A DNA stretch of 64,000 bases from Salsuginibacillus halophilus (GTDB lineage: Bacteria; Bacillota; Bacilli; Bacillales; Marinococcaceae), in assembly GCF_003014715.1 (NCBI RefSeq), contig NZ_PYAV01000005.1, forward strand, positions 1 to 64,000, written 5' to 3'. Both the position numbers and the translations under genes were made by a program. Under the pieces are notes generated by a model that was not told where the DNA came from, made no database searches, and saw only the letters and a list, made by a program, of their open reading frames with translations. Positions 9,312-16,885 of the stretch are shown piece by piece; positions within the stretch are counted from its first letter, which is position 1; the number at the start of each line of letters is the position of its first letter.

Positions 9312-10093
9312 AACGCATCTACCAACCTTTCTTCTGAAAAGTAAGTTTCTTGTAACGGGACTTCTTCTGCTTTCAAAGCTTCAAGCATTCGAACATGGAA
9401 AGGCGGGACAAGTTCAAGCTCTTGAAGAAATGCTGTGTTGTGCAGCAAGGGAGCAGGTGCCCCATCGTAAGCAAGCTCACCGTGTTGAAACGCAAGCAGC
9501 CGCTCCGCGTGCAAAGCCTCTTCCATATCATGTGTCACATTCAACACCGTCGTCCCTTGGTGATGCAGTTGATGCATAAGGGCTTGTACTTCTTCGCGTC
9601 CAGTCGGATCGAGCATGGATGTGGCTTCATCAAAAATGAACAAATCCGGTTTCATTGCAAGAACTGAAGCAATCGCCGCTCGTTGCTTCTGCCCGCCGGA
9701 GAGTTCAAACGGCTCCTTCATTTCAAAACCTTCGAGGCGCACTGCTTGAAGCACATCTTCTACAATGGCAGGCATGTCCGCCGGGGCGGTCCGCTGATTT
9801 TCGAGACTGAATAAAATTTCATCTTCTACGGTTGAAGCGACCATTTGATCTTCTGGATTTTGAAAAACTAGGCCAACCCCGCTTTTACCTGCTTTCACAG
9901 GGTTGCCAAAGAGTTGTACAGAACCAGCGTCTGGCTGCAACAGACCGGATAATAGCTTTGTTATAGTTGATTTTCCGCTGCCGTTTCCGCCGACAATGGC
10001 AGTAAACTCGCCAGGTTGAATAGAGAAGGTGACATCACGGATTGCCGTCATGCCACCAGGATATTGAAAGCTGACTTGTTGGACGTTAAGCAT
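9287..10093 (-). CDS. ecfA1: Energy-coupling factor transporter ATP-binding protein EcfA1
   Basis: A 268-residue ABC ATPase of an ECF transporter: Walker A GGNGSGKST, Q-loop VFQNPEDQMV, signature LSGGQKQR, Walker B DLFIFDEATSMLDP (Glu present) and VTHDM. The start at 10093 is chosen because AAGGAG lies 9 bases upstream and the protein then begins MLNVQQVSFQYPGG, the family's usual N-terminus. ATG 10102 directly abuts the ribosome site. It overlaps the end of the upstream MaoC-like gene by 8 bases and ecfA2 by 25 bases, so the genes are tightly coupled. Confidence 0.92.
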   Translation of the reverse strand: MLNVQQVSFQYPGGMTAIRDVTFSIQPGEFTAIVGGNGSGKSTITKLLSGLLQPDAGSVQLFGNPVKAGKSGVGLVFQNPEDQMVASTVEDEILFSLENQRTAPADMPAIVEDVLQAVRLEGFEMKEPFELSGGQKQRAAIASVLAMKPDLFIFDEATSMLDPTGREEVQALMHQLHHQGTTVLNVTHDMEEALHAERLLAFQHGELAYDGAPAPLLHNTAFLQELELVPPFHVRMLEALKAEEVPLQETYFSEERLVDALCHLRPRT

Positions 10094-10508
10094 GCCAATC
10101 ATCTCCTTGGCTGAGTCTAATCGAACCGGCGGGTGTTTGTAAGTCAACCTTGCCACGTATAACTGTTTCGCCTTCCACCTCGTTGAGCACATAAGTGCAG
10201 GTGACACCTTGAGTAGTCTGCTGGATCTTAATAGAAAGCTCTAGATCGCAACCGGTGTATACTGGGGATTGAAAGCTGCAGGAGGATGCCGTCACAAATG
10301 GCGGAGGCGTAAATAAGCCGCTAATCTCATTTTCTACAGTTGCGGCAGCGAACATCCCGTGGACGACCACACCTTGAAAACCGGCATCTAGCGCAGCGGC
10401 ATGATCTGTATGGATGAGGCTGTGATCTCCAGAGATATGTGCATAAGTTTGGACATCCTCCTGTGTAAAGGCTGGTATTATTTTTATAAGTTCAGTTCGG
10501 CTGCTCAC
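10086..10508 (-). CDS. MaoC-like (R)-specific enoyl-CoA hydratase
   Basis: A hot-dog-fold protein of about 140 residues. The hydratase-2 pattern is clear: FTQEDVQTYAHISGDHSLIH, with the Asp and His of the D-x4-H dyad, then GVVVHGMF. Such enzymes hydrate enoyl-CoA, or dehydrate 3-hydroxyacyl-CoA, with R stereochemistry. I take GTG 10508 as start because TAGGAG lies about 10 bases upstream and this avoids overlap with the preceding gene; an ATG at 10544 is possible. It pairs with the next upstream gene, which has a MaoC N-terminal-type fold, so the two may form one heteromeric hydratase. Its place between a thiolase and an ECF module in a biotin-type operon is unusual. Confidence 0.8.
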   Translation of the reverse strand: MSSRTELIKIIPAFTQEDVQTYAHISGDHSLIHTDHAAALDAGFQGVVVHGMFAAATVENEISGLFTPPPFVTASSCSFQSPVYTGCDLELSIKIQQTTQGVTCTYVLNEVEGETVIRGKVDLQTPAGSIRLSQGDDWHA

Positions 10509-10521
10509 AACGAAAATTCTC

Positions 10522-10959
10522 CTAACGATTATAAGGTGCATCATGATAATGTAGAAACGTACTGTAAATCGTAAGCAGCAGCGCCTGAGTCTTTTGGCAG
10601 TGTGCCGTTGTGCGTTGCGTAATCCAGGTTTGACCGCGGCGCTCTCTTACTTTATTAAGTTCAACACTGCACGAAAGCTTGAGACCGGCAGTAATTGGTG
10701 TATTTACTGTAACTTCTTCTTTTAAATGCAGGATCGTACCACTCATCCCGTTGAACCAAGGCAGGTCAGCCTGCTGCCATATTTTCGAATGAAACCCGGG
10801 CGGTGCTAAAATATTATGATACCCGGCGGCCCGGGCTTTTACCACATCTGTATGTACACCGATGTGCCTTGCAGTCACAGCGGCCATTTCAGTAATAACT
10901 TTTTGGTTGACATCAAATGTGAATGTTGGAGAAGTCATGCCTTCTTTTAACTTTGTCAT
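10522..10959 (-). CDS. MaoC-type dehydratase, N-terminal (FAS1-like) domain protein
   Basis: A 145-residue protein resembling the non-catalytic hot-dog half (MaoC_dehydrat_N) of two-part hydratases: FTFDVNQKVITEMAAVT near the start and ARAAGYHNILAPPGFHSK in the middle, but no D-x4-H dyad. In related systems this half pairs with a catalytic MaoC subunit, here encoded directly downstream. The ATG at 10959 overlaps the thiolase stop (ATGA, 10956-10959). Substrate unknown; a CoA thioester is likely given the neighbouring ligase and thiolase. Confidence 0.75.
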   Translation of the reverse strand: MTKLKEGMTSPTFTFDVNQKVITEMAAVTARHIGVHTDVVKARAAGYHNILAPPGFHSKIWQQADLPWFNGMSGTILHLKEEVTVNTPITAGLKLSCSVELNKVRERRGQTWITQRTTAHCQKTQALLLTIYSTFLHYHDAPYNR

Positions 10960-12125
10960 TCAGCATCACCGTTTGTCTCAAATGTAAATAAGCCTGCGGT
11001 GCCCAGCCCGCCGCCAATGCCAAGTGCAGCAAGCACCTTGTCTCCTGTTTTTCCGCCGCGCTGTAAATCTGCAAGCAGTCGTGTAATTAAAACAGCACCG
11101 GAAGCTCCGTACGGATGCCCAAAAGCAATCGCGCCCCCGTGTTGATTGACGACTGCTACAGGAATCTCAAGTTCCTGCAAAGAGGCGAGTACTTGCGATG
11201 CAAATGCTTCGTTAAATTCGACACGTGCTAAGTCCTCGGGGTGCCATCCGTTTTGCGCAAACAACTTTTGAACTGCAGGCACAGGTCCAACGCCAAGGAG
11301 TTTAGGATCAACGCCGGCTGAAGCAGCGTCCACAAAGGTAAGCCAGGATGTGAATCCCCGTTTTTCAGCTTCTGCTTTGGACATGACCAATGCAGCAGCA
11401 GCGCCGTCATTGATCGCGCATGCGTTGCCAGCAGTAACCGTTCCGCCTTCCCGAAAGGCTGGTGGCATGCGTTGAAGCAGCCGCCGGCTTATATTTGGGC
11501 GCGGTCCTTCGTCAGTTTCAGCTGAAGTGCCTGGAATTAAAACAAGTTCACTTTCAAACACGCCGTTTTCTTGAGCGGCTGCTGCGCGGTGGTGACTTCT
11601 TACCGACCAGCTATCCTGAGCTTCTCGTGAAATTTGGTAAGCTTCGGCGACATTTTCAGCAGCCACGCCCATCTCTGGATCCCCCGTAGATTCTGGTGCA
11701 AAAGCTGCCCGACTGTAAAAGTTCGGCGGGGTGTCGTATAAAGAGCCAGGCTTTTCAATCCGCCACGGGGCACGACTTGTACTTTCAAGCCCGCCGGCAA
11801 GATAAATTGAGCCGGCACCTGCTTGTACATGCCGCAGCGCTGTAATGACCGCTTCCAGCCCTGAGCCGCACTGCCGGTCAACTGTTACGCCAGGAACATG
11901 AGCTGGAAGGCCAGCGGTGAGCACCGTTTTGCGTGCAATGTTACCACCGGGACCGACGGCATTACCTAGCATGACTTCATCAATTTCTTCACCATTGACG
12001 CCGGCTTCACGGCAGAGCTTTTGCAGTACTGGTGCGGCCAGATGTTCGGGCTCAATGTGTTTGTATATTCCGCCGGCAAGCCCAATCGGCGTTCGTTTGG
12101 CAAGGACGATGACGGCTTCATTCAT
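10956..12125 (-). CDS. Thiolase family protein (acetyl-CoA acyltransferase, YhfS-like)
   Basis: A 389-residue thiolase. The N-terminal nucleophile Cys86 is present (VDRQCGSGLEAV), as are the NEAFA motif and the GGAIAFGHPYGASGA His loop. In the C-terminal motif, normally Cys-Ile-Gly-Gly-Gly, the Cys is Gly (ALGIGGGLG), so the usual acid/base cysteine is missing. Start ATG 12125 has AAGGAGG about 9 bases upstream; the frame is open 27 codons further but overlaps the upstream ligase. It overlaps both neighbours by a few bases. B. subtilis has a similar set (yhfS thiolase, yhfT ligase, yhfU BioY) of unknown role. The enzyme may cleave or form a 3-oxoacyl-CoA linked to biotin precursor metabolism; this is inference. 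Confidence 0.85.
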   Translation of the reverse strand: MNEAVIVLAKRTPIGLAGGIYKHIEPEHLAAPVLQKLCREAGVNGEEIDEVMLGNAVGPGGNIARKTVLTAGLPAHVPGVTVDRQCGSGLEAVITALRHVQAGAGSIYLAGGLESTSRAPWRIEKPGSLYDTPPNFYSRAAFAPESTGDPEMGVAAENVAEAYQISREAQDSWSVRSHHRAAAAQENGVFESELVLIPGTSAETDEGPRPNISRRLLQRMPPAFREGGTVTAGNACAINDGAAAALVMSKAEAEKRGFTSWLTFVDAASAGVDPKLLGVGPVPAVQKLFAQNGWHPEDLARVEFNEAFASQVLASLQELEIPVAVVNQHGGAIAFGHPYGASGAVLITRLLADLQRGGKTGDKVLAALGIGGGLGTAGLFTFETNGDAE

Positions 12126-13608
12126 GAAGAGGCGCCTCCTTAGGTTGAAGTTCGCTTCGTGCGACTTTGCCGCTTGGTGTATAAGGAAGTTCAGTGACTG
12201 ATTCAAGCTGATGCGGTACTTTGTAGTCGGAAAGGTAGGTGCGGCAGTGCGTTTTTAGCTGCTGCAAGGTTAACGGTTCATCGTGCCACATAACATAAGC
12301 GCAAATCCGTTCCCCGCGAAATGAATCTTCAAAGTGTGTAACAACAGCTTCAGTGACTTCCGGTAGAAGTTTAAGTACCGTCTCAACTTCCTCCGGATAC
12401 ACATTTAAACCGCCGCTGACAATCATGTTTTCCGCCCGTCCGGCAATGGTTAAAAACCCTTCATGATTAAGTCGTGCATACTCTGACATTTTCACCCAGC
12501 CATCTAAGCACACTTGATTTGTCGCTTCATCATCTCCGTAATATCCGGAAAAAACGAGCGGACTTTTTACATGAAGCCTTCCGGTTTGACCGACAGACAG
12601 TTCACTCCCATCATCATCTCTTATTGAGATATGAACGCGTTCAAACGGCCGGCCGACAGTTTCAGGATGTGCTTGGCGACCAGCAGGTGTTAAAAGTGAA
12701 ACAAAACTTGCTTCTGAAGATCCGTAAAACTCAAAAATATCGGTTTCTGGAAATAGGTGTTCTGCTTGTTGCTTAGAAGCTTCAGTCCATTTTGCTCCGG
12801 AGCAGATGATGGCTTTAGGAGCCCGGATGTTTTCACGAGTCCGATCCGCCTTATTCAGAACAGACTGCGTTAAAGTAGGGACGAGAAAAAGGACTGTACT
12901 TGCATGTCTTTTTAAAGCGTTAAGAACATTGCCGGGCTGAAACTTTGGCAAAAGCTCCACTGTAGCTCCGAGAATCAAGGCATGAACGAGCGCGTATAAA
13001 TTCAACGAATGAGAGAGCGGGCCCGGAACAATGATGGTATCTTCACCAGTTAAGCCGAGTTCGGGGTTGGAAACAAAGAAGCTCTCAATCCAAGAACGGT
13101 GCGTCCGCATATAACCTTTCGGGTGTCCAGTGGTGCCAGAGGTGAAGCCGATCAGCAATGTTTGGTGCTGATTCGAGAGTAATATCGGGTTGGTTGACTG
13201 TTCCGAGATCCAGGTTTGAAAGCTTGCATGATCACCCGTTGTTAAAATTTGTGGGCTTACAGCTGATGTCTCCGGCAATGTGATGTGCCCGGGTTGATCA
13301 GTAAGAATAACCGCCGGTTGCGTACGCTGCAGGACATCTTCGGTTTCATGAGGACGCCAAGCAGGGTCCATAATTACAGGGATGCTACCGGCCCGGAGAG
13401 CACCAAAAAACATTTGAATCCAGGCGGAGTGATTAGCAGCGTGCAAGGCCGTATGTTGACCAGCTGCTCCGGCAGCAGCTAAGCCGCGGGCTGACTGATT
13501 GGCACTGTCATTCAGCTCGGCATATGTGAGCTTCGTTGAGCCTATCACCACTGCCGTTTTATTCGGAGATGTTTGCGCATGGACAGCAAGTTGGTCAGCG
13601 ATGTTCAT
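12118..13608 (-). CDS. AMP-dependent acyl-CoA synthetase (YhfT-like)
   Basis: An adenylate-forming ligase of about 496 residues, predicted to activate a carboxylic acid to its CoA thioester using ATP. Visible motifs: P-loop-like TSGTTGHPKG (about residue 155), FYGSSEASF, the hinge region IAGRAENMIVSGGLNVYPEEVE (abridged: GRAENMIVSGG) and C-terminal PSGKVARSEL with the catalytic lysine. The usual TGD before the hinge is SEY here, a conservative change. ATG 13608 is preferred (AAGGAG 8 bases away) over ATG 13614. It directly follows bioY and overlaps the thiolase by 8 bases. Substrate unknown; the operon context suggests a pimelate- or biotin-related acid, as inference only. Confidence 0.85.
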   Translation of the reverse strand: MNIADQLAVHAQTSPNKTAVVIGSTKLTYAELNDSANQSARGLAAAGAAGQHTALHAANHSAWIQMFFGALRAGSIPVIMDPAWRPHETEDVLQRTQPAVILTDQPGHITLPETSAVSPQILTTGDHASFQTWISEQSTNPILLSNQHQTLLIGFTSGTTGHPKGYMRTHRSWIESFFVSNPELGLTGEDTIIVPGPLSHSLNLYALVHALILGATVELLPKFQPGNVLNALKRHASTVLFLVPTLTQSVLNKADRTRENIRAPKAIICSGAKWTEASKQQAEHLFPETDIFEFYGSSEASFVSLLTPAGRQAHPETVGRPFERVHISIRDDDGSELSVGQTGRLHVKSPLVFSGYYGDDEATNQVCLDGWVKMSEYARLNHEGFLTIAGRAENMIVSGGLNVYPEEVETVLKLLPEVTEAVVTHFEDSFRGERICAYVMWHDEPLTLQQLKTHCRTYLSDYKVPHQLESVTELPYTPSGKVARSELQPKEAPLHE

Positions 13609-13632
13609 CTTCATATCTCCTTGAAGCAACAG

Positions 13633-14211
13633 TTAGGCCGCCTCTGCTGTTTGATTTTTTGGTTCGTGTTTACGTTCGTTAATCGGGCTTAGGCTTTTTA
13701 CCTGCATGATAAGAATAGCAGCTGCGGCCGCTTTTAAGGAATCACCGATCAAGAAGCTAGTAGTTCCCAATAAGGTAACTGTCAATGGAACACCGGTAAT
13801 CCAGGATTGATAAGTAGCACCGATCAGATAAATGAGCAGCATGCCAATAACAACATTAATGAAAAACAATTTAAGTGTCGTTAAGGAATTCCACATACGT
13901 TCCACCGCCCATCCGATGAACATTGCGATAATCGGCCAGCTTAAAAAGAATCCGCCGGTCGGTGAAGCGATGACGCCAAGCCCACCACGGCCGCCTGCAA
14001 GAAGCGGGGCGCCAGCGGCAACGAGGAGAACGAAGAGACCCATACTGATACCGCCTAATTTCATGCCAAGAAAACCACCGGCAAGCATAACACCGAGGGT
14101 TTGTGCGGTGATTGGCACCGGTGTAATTGGTGTAGGAATTGGTGGCATTAAGCCGAGTACAGCAACGAGGGCTGCAAATAAAGCTGCGAGAACCATACCT
14201 TTTGTGTTCAT
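13633..14211 (-). CDS. bioY: Biotin transporter S component BioY
   Basis: A 192-residue integral membrane protein with about six hydrophobic helices. The BioY core is clear: PVPITAQTLGVMLAGGFLG, then GRGGLGVIASPTGGF, the segments that form the biotin pocket. It should bind biotin from outside and pass it in through the EcfA1A2T module encoded by the same operon. ATG 14211 has AAAGGGG about 8 bases upstream. It is the first gene of a minus-strand operon with a sigma-A promoter and a BirA-type operator just upstream (see those entries), so expression should drop when biotin is plentiful. Confidence 0.95.
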   Translation of the reverse strand: MNTKGMVLAALFAALVAVLGLMPPIPTPITPVPITAQTLGVMLAGGFLGMKLGGISMGLFVLLVAAGAPLLAGGRGGLGVIASPTGGFFLSWPIIAMFIGWAVERMWNSLTTLKLFFINVVIGMLLIYLIGATYQSWITGVPLTVTLLGTTSFLIGDSLKAAAAAILIMQVKSLSPINERKHEPKNQTAEAA

Positions 14212-14230
14212 ATGTAGACCCCTTTCCCTG

Positions 14231-14263
14231 ATTGTAAACTTTTATTTTTTAAGTGTTTACATT
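14231..14263 (-). promoter_or_regulatory. BirA-type biotin operator
   Basis: ATTGTAAAC and GTTTACATT form an inverted repeat with a 15-base spacer. This is the layout of Gram-positive BirA operators (two 9-base half sites about 15 apart). It lies immediately downstream of the -10 box of the bioY promoter, covering the expected transcription start, so bound BirA-biotinyl-AMP would block transcription. Confidence 0.85.
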
Positions 14264-14273
14264 GTTAAGATAG

Positions 14274-14302
14274 AGAATATAAGAGAAAGAGAAAATTGTC
14301 AA
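14274..14302 (-). promoter_or_regulatory. Sigma-A promoter of the bioY operon
   Basis: Read on the minus strand: -35 TTGACA (14302-14297), a 17-base spacer and -10 TATTCT (14279-14274). Its start site would fall in the BirA-type operator. It drives bioY and probably the seven genes downstream. Confidence 0.85.
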
Positions 14303-14334
14303 TTTAATTTTGTGAAACCATAAGCTTAACCAAT

Positions 14335-14370
14335 AATAAAGCTCCCACCTATAGGATAGATGGGAGCTTT
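14335..14370. repeat. 36-base hairpin repeat, copy 1 (terminator-like)
   Basis: This 36-base segment containing AAGCTCCCA and TGGGAGCTT arms is identical to 15086-15121. It forms a stem-loop with A-rich and T-rich flanks, like a bidirectional terminator. Here no gene ends into it on either strand, which suggests the unit was copied as a block. Confidence 0.75.
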
Positions 14371-14570
14371 GCGGCGGACGCTTACACCCCGAGGGCACAA
14401 GGGCGACATCGGTTTGACCTACGCTGAGGCTTGATCTCACTGTGTCTTCTTAGCCCCAGGCACGACCTCAACTTTCTCGGCAGAAAGTCACTGCCTGCGG
14501 GATTTTCGGCTTGCGCTGTTCCTGGTGGCGTCGCCGCCAATGCTTGGCAGCCTTTCCTTATTTAGATGGC
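14371..14570 (-). repeat. Degenerate Bacillaceae intergenic repeat
   Basis: Read on the minus strand this stretch has the pieces GGAACAGCGCAAGC, ATCCCGCAGG and GTCCGCCGCAAAGCTCCC in the order found in the GC-rich palindromic repeats scattered between genes of many Bacillaceae. It is GC-rich against AT-rich neighbours and codes for nothing convincing. The family is recognised from memory and the copy is diverged. Confidence 0.4.
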
Positions 14571-14610
14571 CATGAATTGTAGAAATGTTTTTTTATCAAC
14601 CGATATCTAC

Positions 14611-14880
14611 ATGAATGCATTTCAACACTTGTCATAAGAGGATAAAAACTGAACAATGAACGTAACCAACCCTACCGACGGACGCTTTCCCGAGGTCTTA
14701 GCTTCAGCTAGCTTGTTCGATTTAATTTCCAATCGAACAAGTGGATCTTCAACCTGCGCTTTATCCTCTGGGAGTCACCGTCTTTCGTTTCGGTTACTTT
14801 TCAATTTACAAATCACAATCATTTCCAATGGATGTGGTTCGTTTTGATCACTCATGAAGCGTCATTATGAAATTCATTCA
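14611..14880. repeat. MITE-like repeat, copy A
   Basis: A roughly 270-base element with inverted ends: ATGAAT..TTTCA..GTCATAAGAGGAT on the left and GCGTCATTATGAAATTCATT on the right. Its complement contains CATTGGAAATGATTG, AAACGAAC and TTTTTATCCTCTTATGAC, all shared with 28425-28576; the first part is also at 18951-19012. A small internal inverted repeat (GTTCGATT.. ..AATCGAAC, about 14715-14740) is present. It holds no gene. Confidence 0.6.
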
Positions 14881-14986
14881 GGTAAAATTCGAAAATCGTA
14901 AGTTCATGCTTTTAAAAAAGGGAAAGTGTTGTTAACCCATCAAGGCGACTGTAACACGGTCATCTTAAAAAGAGAGACCCCTAGCG

Positions 14987-15031
14987 GATGAATCGTCCCA
15001 CATTATAACGATTCGTCTTTGTATTTTGTTT
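14987..15031 (+). terminator. Orphan terminator-like hairpin
   Basis: GATGAATCGT pairs with ACGATTCGTC (9 of 10), followed by TTTGTATTTTGTTTTT. No gene ends into it on the plus strand. Apart from this hairpin I see nothing in 14881-15085. Confidence 0.45.
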
Positions 15032-15085
15032 TTACGCACAGTTCTCTTAGATACCACTGGGAAGTGCAGCAGTCGAAGACCTCGC

Positions 15086-15121
15086 AATAAAGCTCCCACC
15101 TATAGGATAGATGGGAGCTTT
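15086..15121. terminator. 36-base hairpin repeat, copy 2; terminator of the 51-residue gene
   Basis: Identical to 14335-14370. On the minus strand it begins at the stop codon of the small gene at 15120-15275 and reads AAAGCTCCCATC..GGGAGCTTTATT, so it is a plausible Rho-independent terminator for that gene. Confidence 0.7.
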
Positions 15122-15275
15122 ATTGTGAGGTTTCTTGTTCTAAATATGCTAAGATCTCGCGCAAGGCTAATCGCTCGCCCAAGTAAACATATTCTCCTGT
15201 TGTATCGATGCTTTCCATGGCTTCGAGAAATTCAAGGCGTGCACTGATATATTCAAGCAGGTCTTGTTGATTCAT
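15120..15275 (-). CDS. Small conserved-looking protein of unknown function (51 residues)
   Basis: A 51-residue acidic, helix-rich protein (starts MNQQDLLEYISARLEFLE). AAAGGAG lies about 10 bases before ATG 15275, and the 36-base hairpin directly follows the stop. Codon use looks normal and the amphipathic pattern is regular, so it is probably real. I do not recognise the family. It is transcribed alone, away from the membrane-protein gene at 15469. Confidence 0.6.
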   Translation of the reverse strand: MNQQDLLEYISARLEFLEAMESIDTTGEYVYLGERLALREILAYLEQETSQ

Positions 15276-15468
15276 GGGGCATCGCTCCTTTATATAATCT
15301 GTCATGGGCGAAGAATAGGTGCGAGATACTGGTCTATTGAGGGAGACACTCCTACCATTCCCGCAAGTAATCTTTCCTAATCATTTGATTTACAAGGATT
15401 TCACTATAGACATAAAGGGTATATGTTGTAAGGTTGCCGCTGTAACTTAGCTGAAAGGTGGGATATAA

Positions 15469-16446
15469 GTGCCTTATTTTCGTTTTATTATCATCGTATC
15501 TTCAAAAACATTAAGTAAAATTTTTCAAATGGCGACAGCGACCTTTTTTGGGCGGATGCCTTCAAAAGATGATTCAAAAATCAGCATGGCCGGACTTTTA
15601 TCGCTTTATTGGGTGTTTATCGGTGGTTCTGTCATCTTTCCAGAAGCTGCCGATATTTTTATACCATTTCTTCCTGAAGATGAAACCATTATTTTCATCG
15701 CGTCTTTATCATTGTTCTTACTCCTTCCGCTAGTCGTTGGTTACATTACGAGCCGGGTAGAAAATCAAAGGCATCGATCGACGTTTGTGCAGATGATGAA
15801 AGGCTACCCTTATACGTTTTTAGTCGGATTTCTTGTTATTGGGTTAGTCATCATTGTTCCGATTATTAAATTTCCGCAAATCATAAAGTTAAGATCTTTA
15901 AAGCATATGGCTGTGATGGTAAAGAAGGGACAGTATGACGAAGCGCTTAAGGCGGTTAAAGCTACGTTGAATGAATACAATATTGACTTTCATGTGCAAG
16001 ACCCGCCCGGATATCTTTGGTGGCCATTTGTCATTTTAACGTGGGTGCAGGCAAGTATTTTCAACCGGCAAATGGCGAAACGGATGAAGATATTAAAAGG
16101 CGAATTGAACGGAGAGACAGTGGAAATTATTTTACATGCTACTGATTTATCAATTATTGGATCGGAAAAAGAAGTTATGCAGGTGATGGGCATGCTTGCT
16201 GAAGGGATTGATGAACATTACTTATATTTCTCTTGGGATGACTCTTCACAAAAAGTTGAGGATCAAATTTATCATTGGCAGCAGCAGCTTGCCGATGGTG
16301 AAACGATTCCTGTTGAAGATATAGAGTCTGTGCTGCAGGAGCTAAGAACCCTTCCGCTTTCGATGGACGAATGGAATGCGATCCGCCGGCAGTTGTACAG
16401 AGTAGAACGGGATAATTATAAAAACAAATGTGTTGAACCGCTTTAA
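15469..16446 (+). CDS. Membrane protein of unknown function
   Basis: A 325-residue protein with three clear hydrophobic helices in its N-terminal half (about residues 42-60, 77-93 and 115-135), followed by a soluble C-terminal half of about 185 residues rich in charged residues and containing an ALKAVKATLNEYNIDF segment. No known domain is recognised. GTG 15469 has AAAGGTGGG about 8 bases upstream. The first 15 residues are themselves hydrophobic. It is monocistronic and unlinked in function to its neighbours as far as can be seen. Confidence 0.7.
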   Translation: MPYFRFIIIVSSKTLSKIFQMATATFFGRMPSKDDSKISMAGLLSLYWVFIGGSVIFPEAADIFIPFLPEDETIIFIASLSLFLLLPLVVGYITSRVENQRHRSTFVQMMKGYPYTFLVGFLVIGLVIIVPIIKFPQIIKLRSLKHMAVMVKKGQYDEALKAVKATLNEYNIDFHVQDPPGYLWWPFVILTWVQASIFNRQMAKRMKILKGELNGETVEIILHATDLSIIGSEKEVMQVMGMLAEGIDEHYLYFSWDDSSQKVEDQIYHWQQQLADGETIPVEDIESVLQELRTLPLSMDEWNAIRRQLYRVERDNYKNKCVEPL

Positions 16447-16838
16447 AGTTAGGTGCGATTGTATTTCATCTAAGCATACCTTGTAAGGTTATTGAGAAAT
16501 TTGTAACAGAATCACACCAACAATAATAACAAAGATTGAACTTATTTTGCGCTTGGGATCCTGTTTCATTAAAAAAATAGGATCCTAAGCGTTGTTGTTG
16601 CAGAAAGAGATGCACCAGAGCAGGTTGCATGAACTACCAAAACCTCAATATATATTCAACGCTGGAGGTTAAAAAGTGGCCGCGGTGAATACCCAAATAC
16701 CCGGTAGCATGTACTGATATCCTCGGGAAAACTTCGCCAGGATGTTTTCGATTTATAACATTTAAGCATGCCCATGCATTTCAGATAATTGTGTTTGAAT
16801 GTTCAAAAATTCAATGTTTGTAACGAGCTTATTAAGGT
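16447..16838. other. Non-coding stretch with an inverted repeat
   Basis: No gene is visible. The one structure is an inverted repeat, CGCTTGGGATCCT (16550-16562) against AGGATCCTAAGCG (16579-16591), 12 of 13 pairs, with an A-rich loop. It has no T tract on either side, so it is not a normal terminator. The last 40 bases hold the ldh promoter region. Confidence 0.4.
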
Positions 16839-16844
16839 TATAAT
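16839..16844 (+). promoter_or_regulatory. -10 box of the ldh promoter
   Basis: A perfect TATAAT, with a weak -35 (TTTGTA, 16-base spacer) upstream. A Rex-type operator begins four bases downstream, placing the transcription start inside it. Confidence 0.6.
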
Positions 16845-16847
16845 ATT

Positions 16848-16865
16848 TTGTGAATAATTTCACAA
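16848..16865. promoter_or_regulatory. Rex operator
   Basis: TTGTGAATAATTTCACAA consists of the exact half sites TTGTGAA and TTCACAA spaced by four A/T bases, the Rex consensus of Bacilli. Rex senses the NADH/NAD ratio and represses fermentation genes such as ldh. The position directly after the -10 box fits repression of the next gene. Confidence 0.9.
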
Positions 16866-16885
16866 AAACAGAGGGGGATTTTAAC

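Noticed and set aside
14929-14937. TTGTTAACC as a second BirA half site
   Set aside because: No partner half site at the right distance and no gene start nearby.
14335-15121. Two identical 36-base repeats as a CRISPR array
   Set aside because: Only two copies, 715 bases apart, each a terminator-like hairpin; there are no regular spacers and no cas genes.
16550-16591. Inverted repeat as terminator of the 15469 gene
   Set aside because: About 100 bases from the gene end and without a T tract on either strand.
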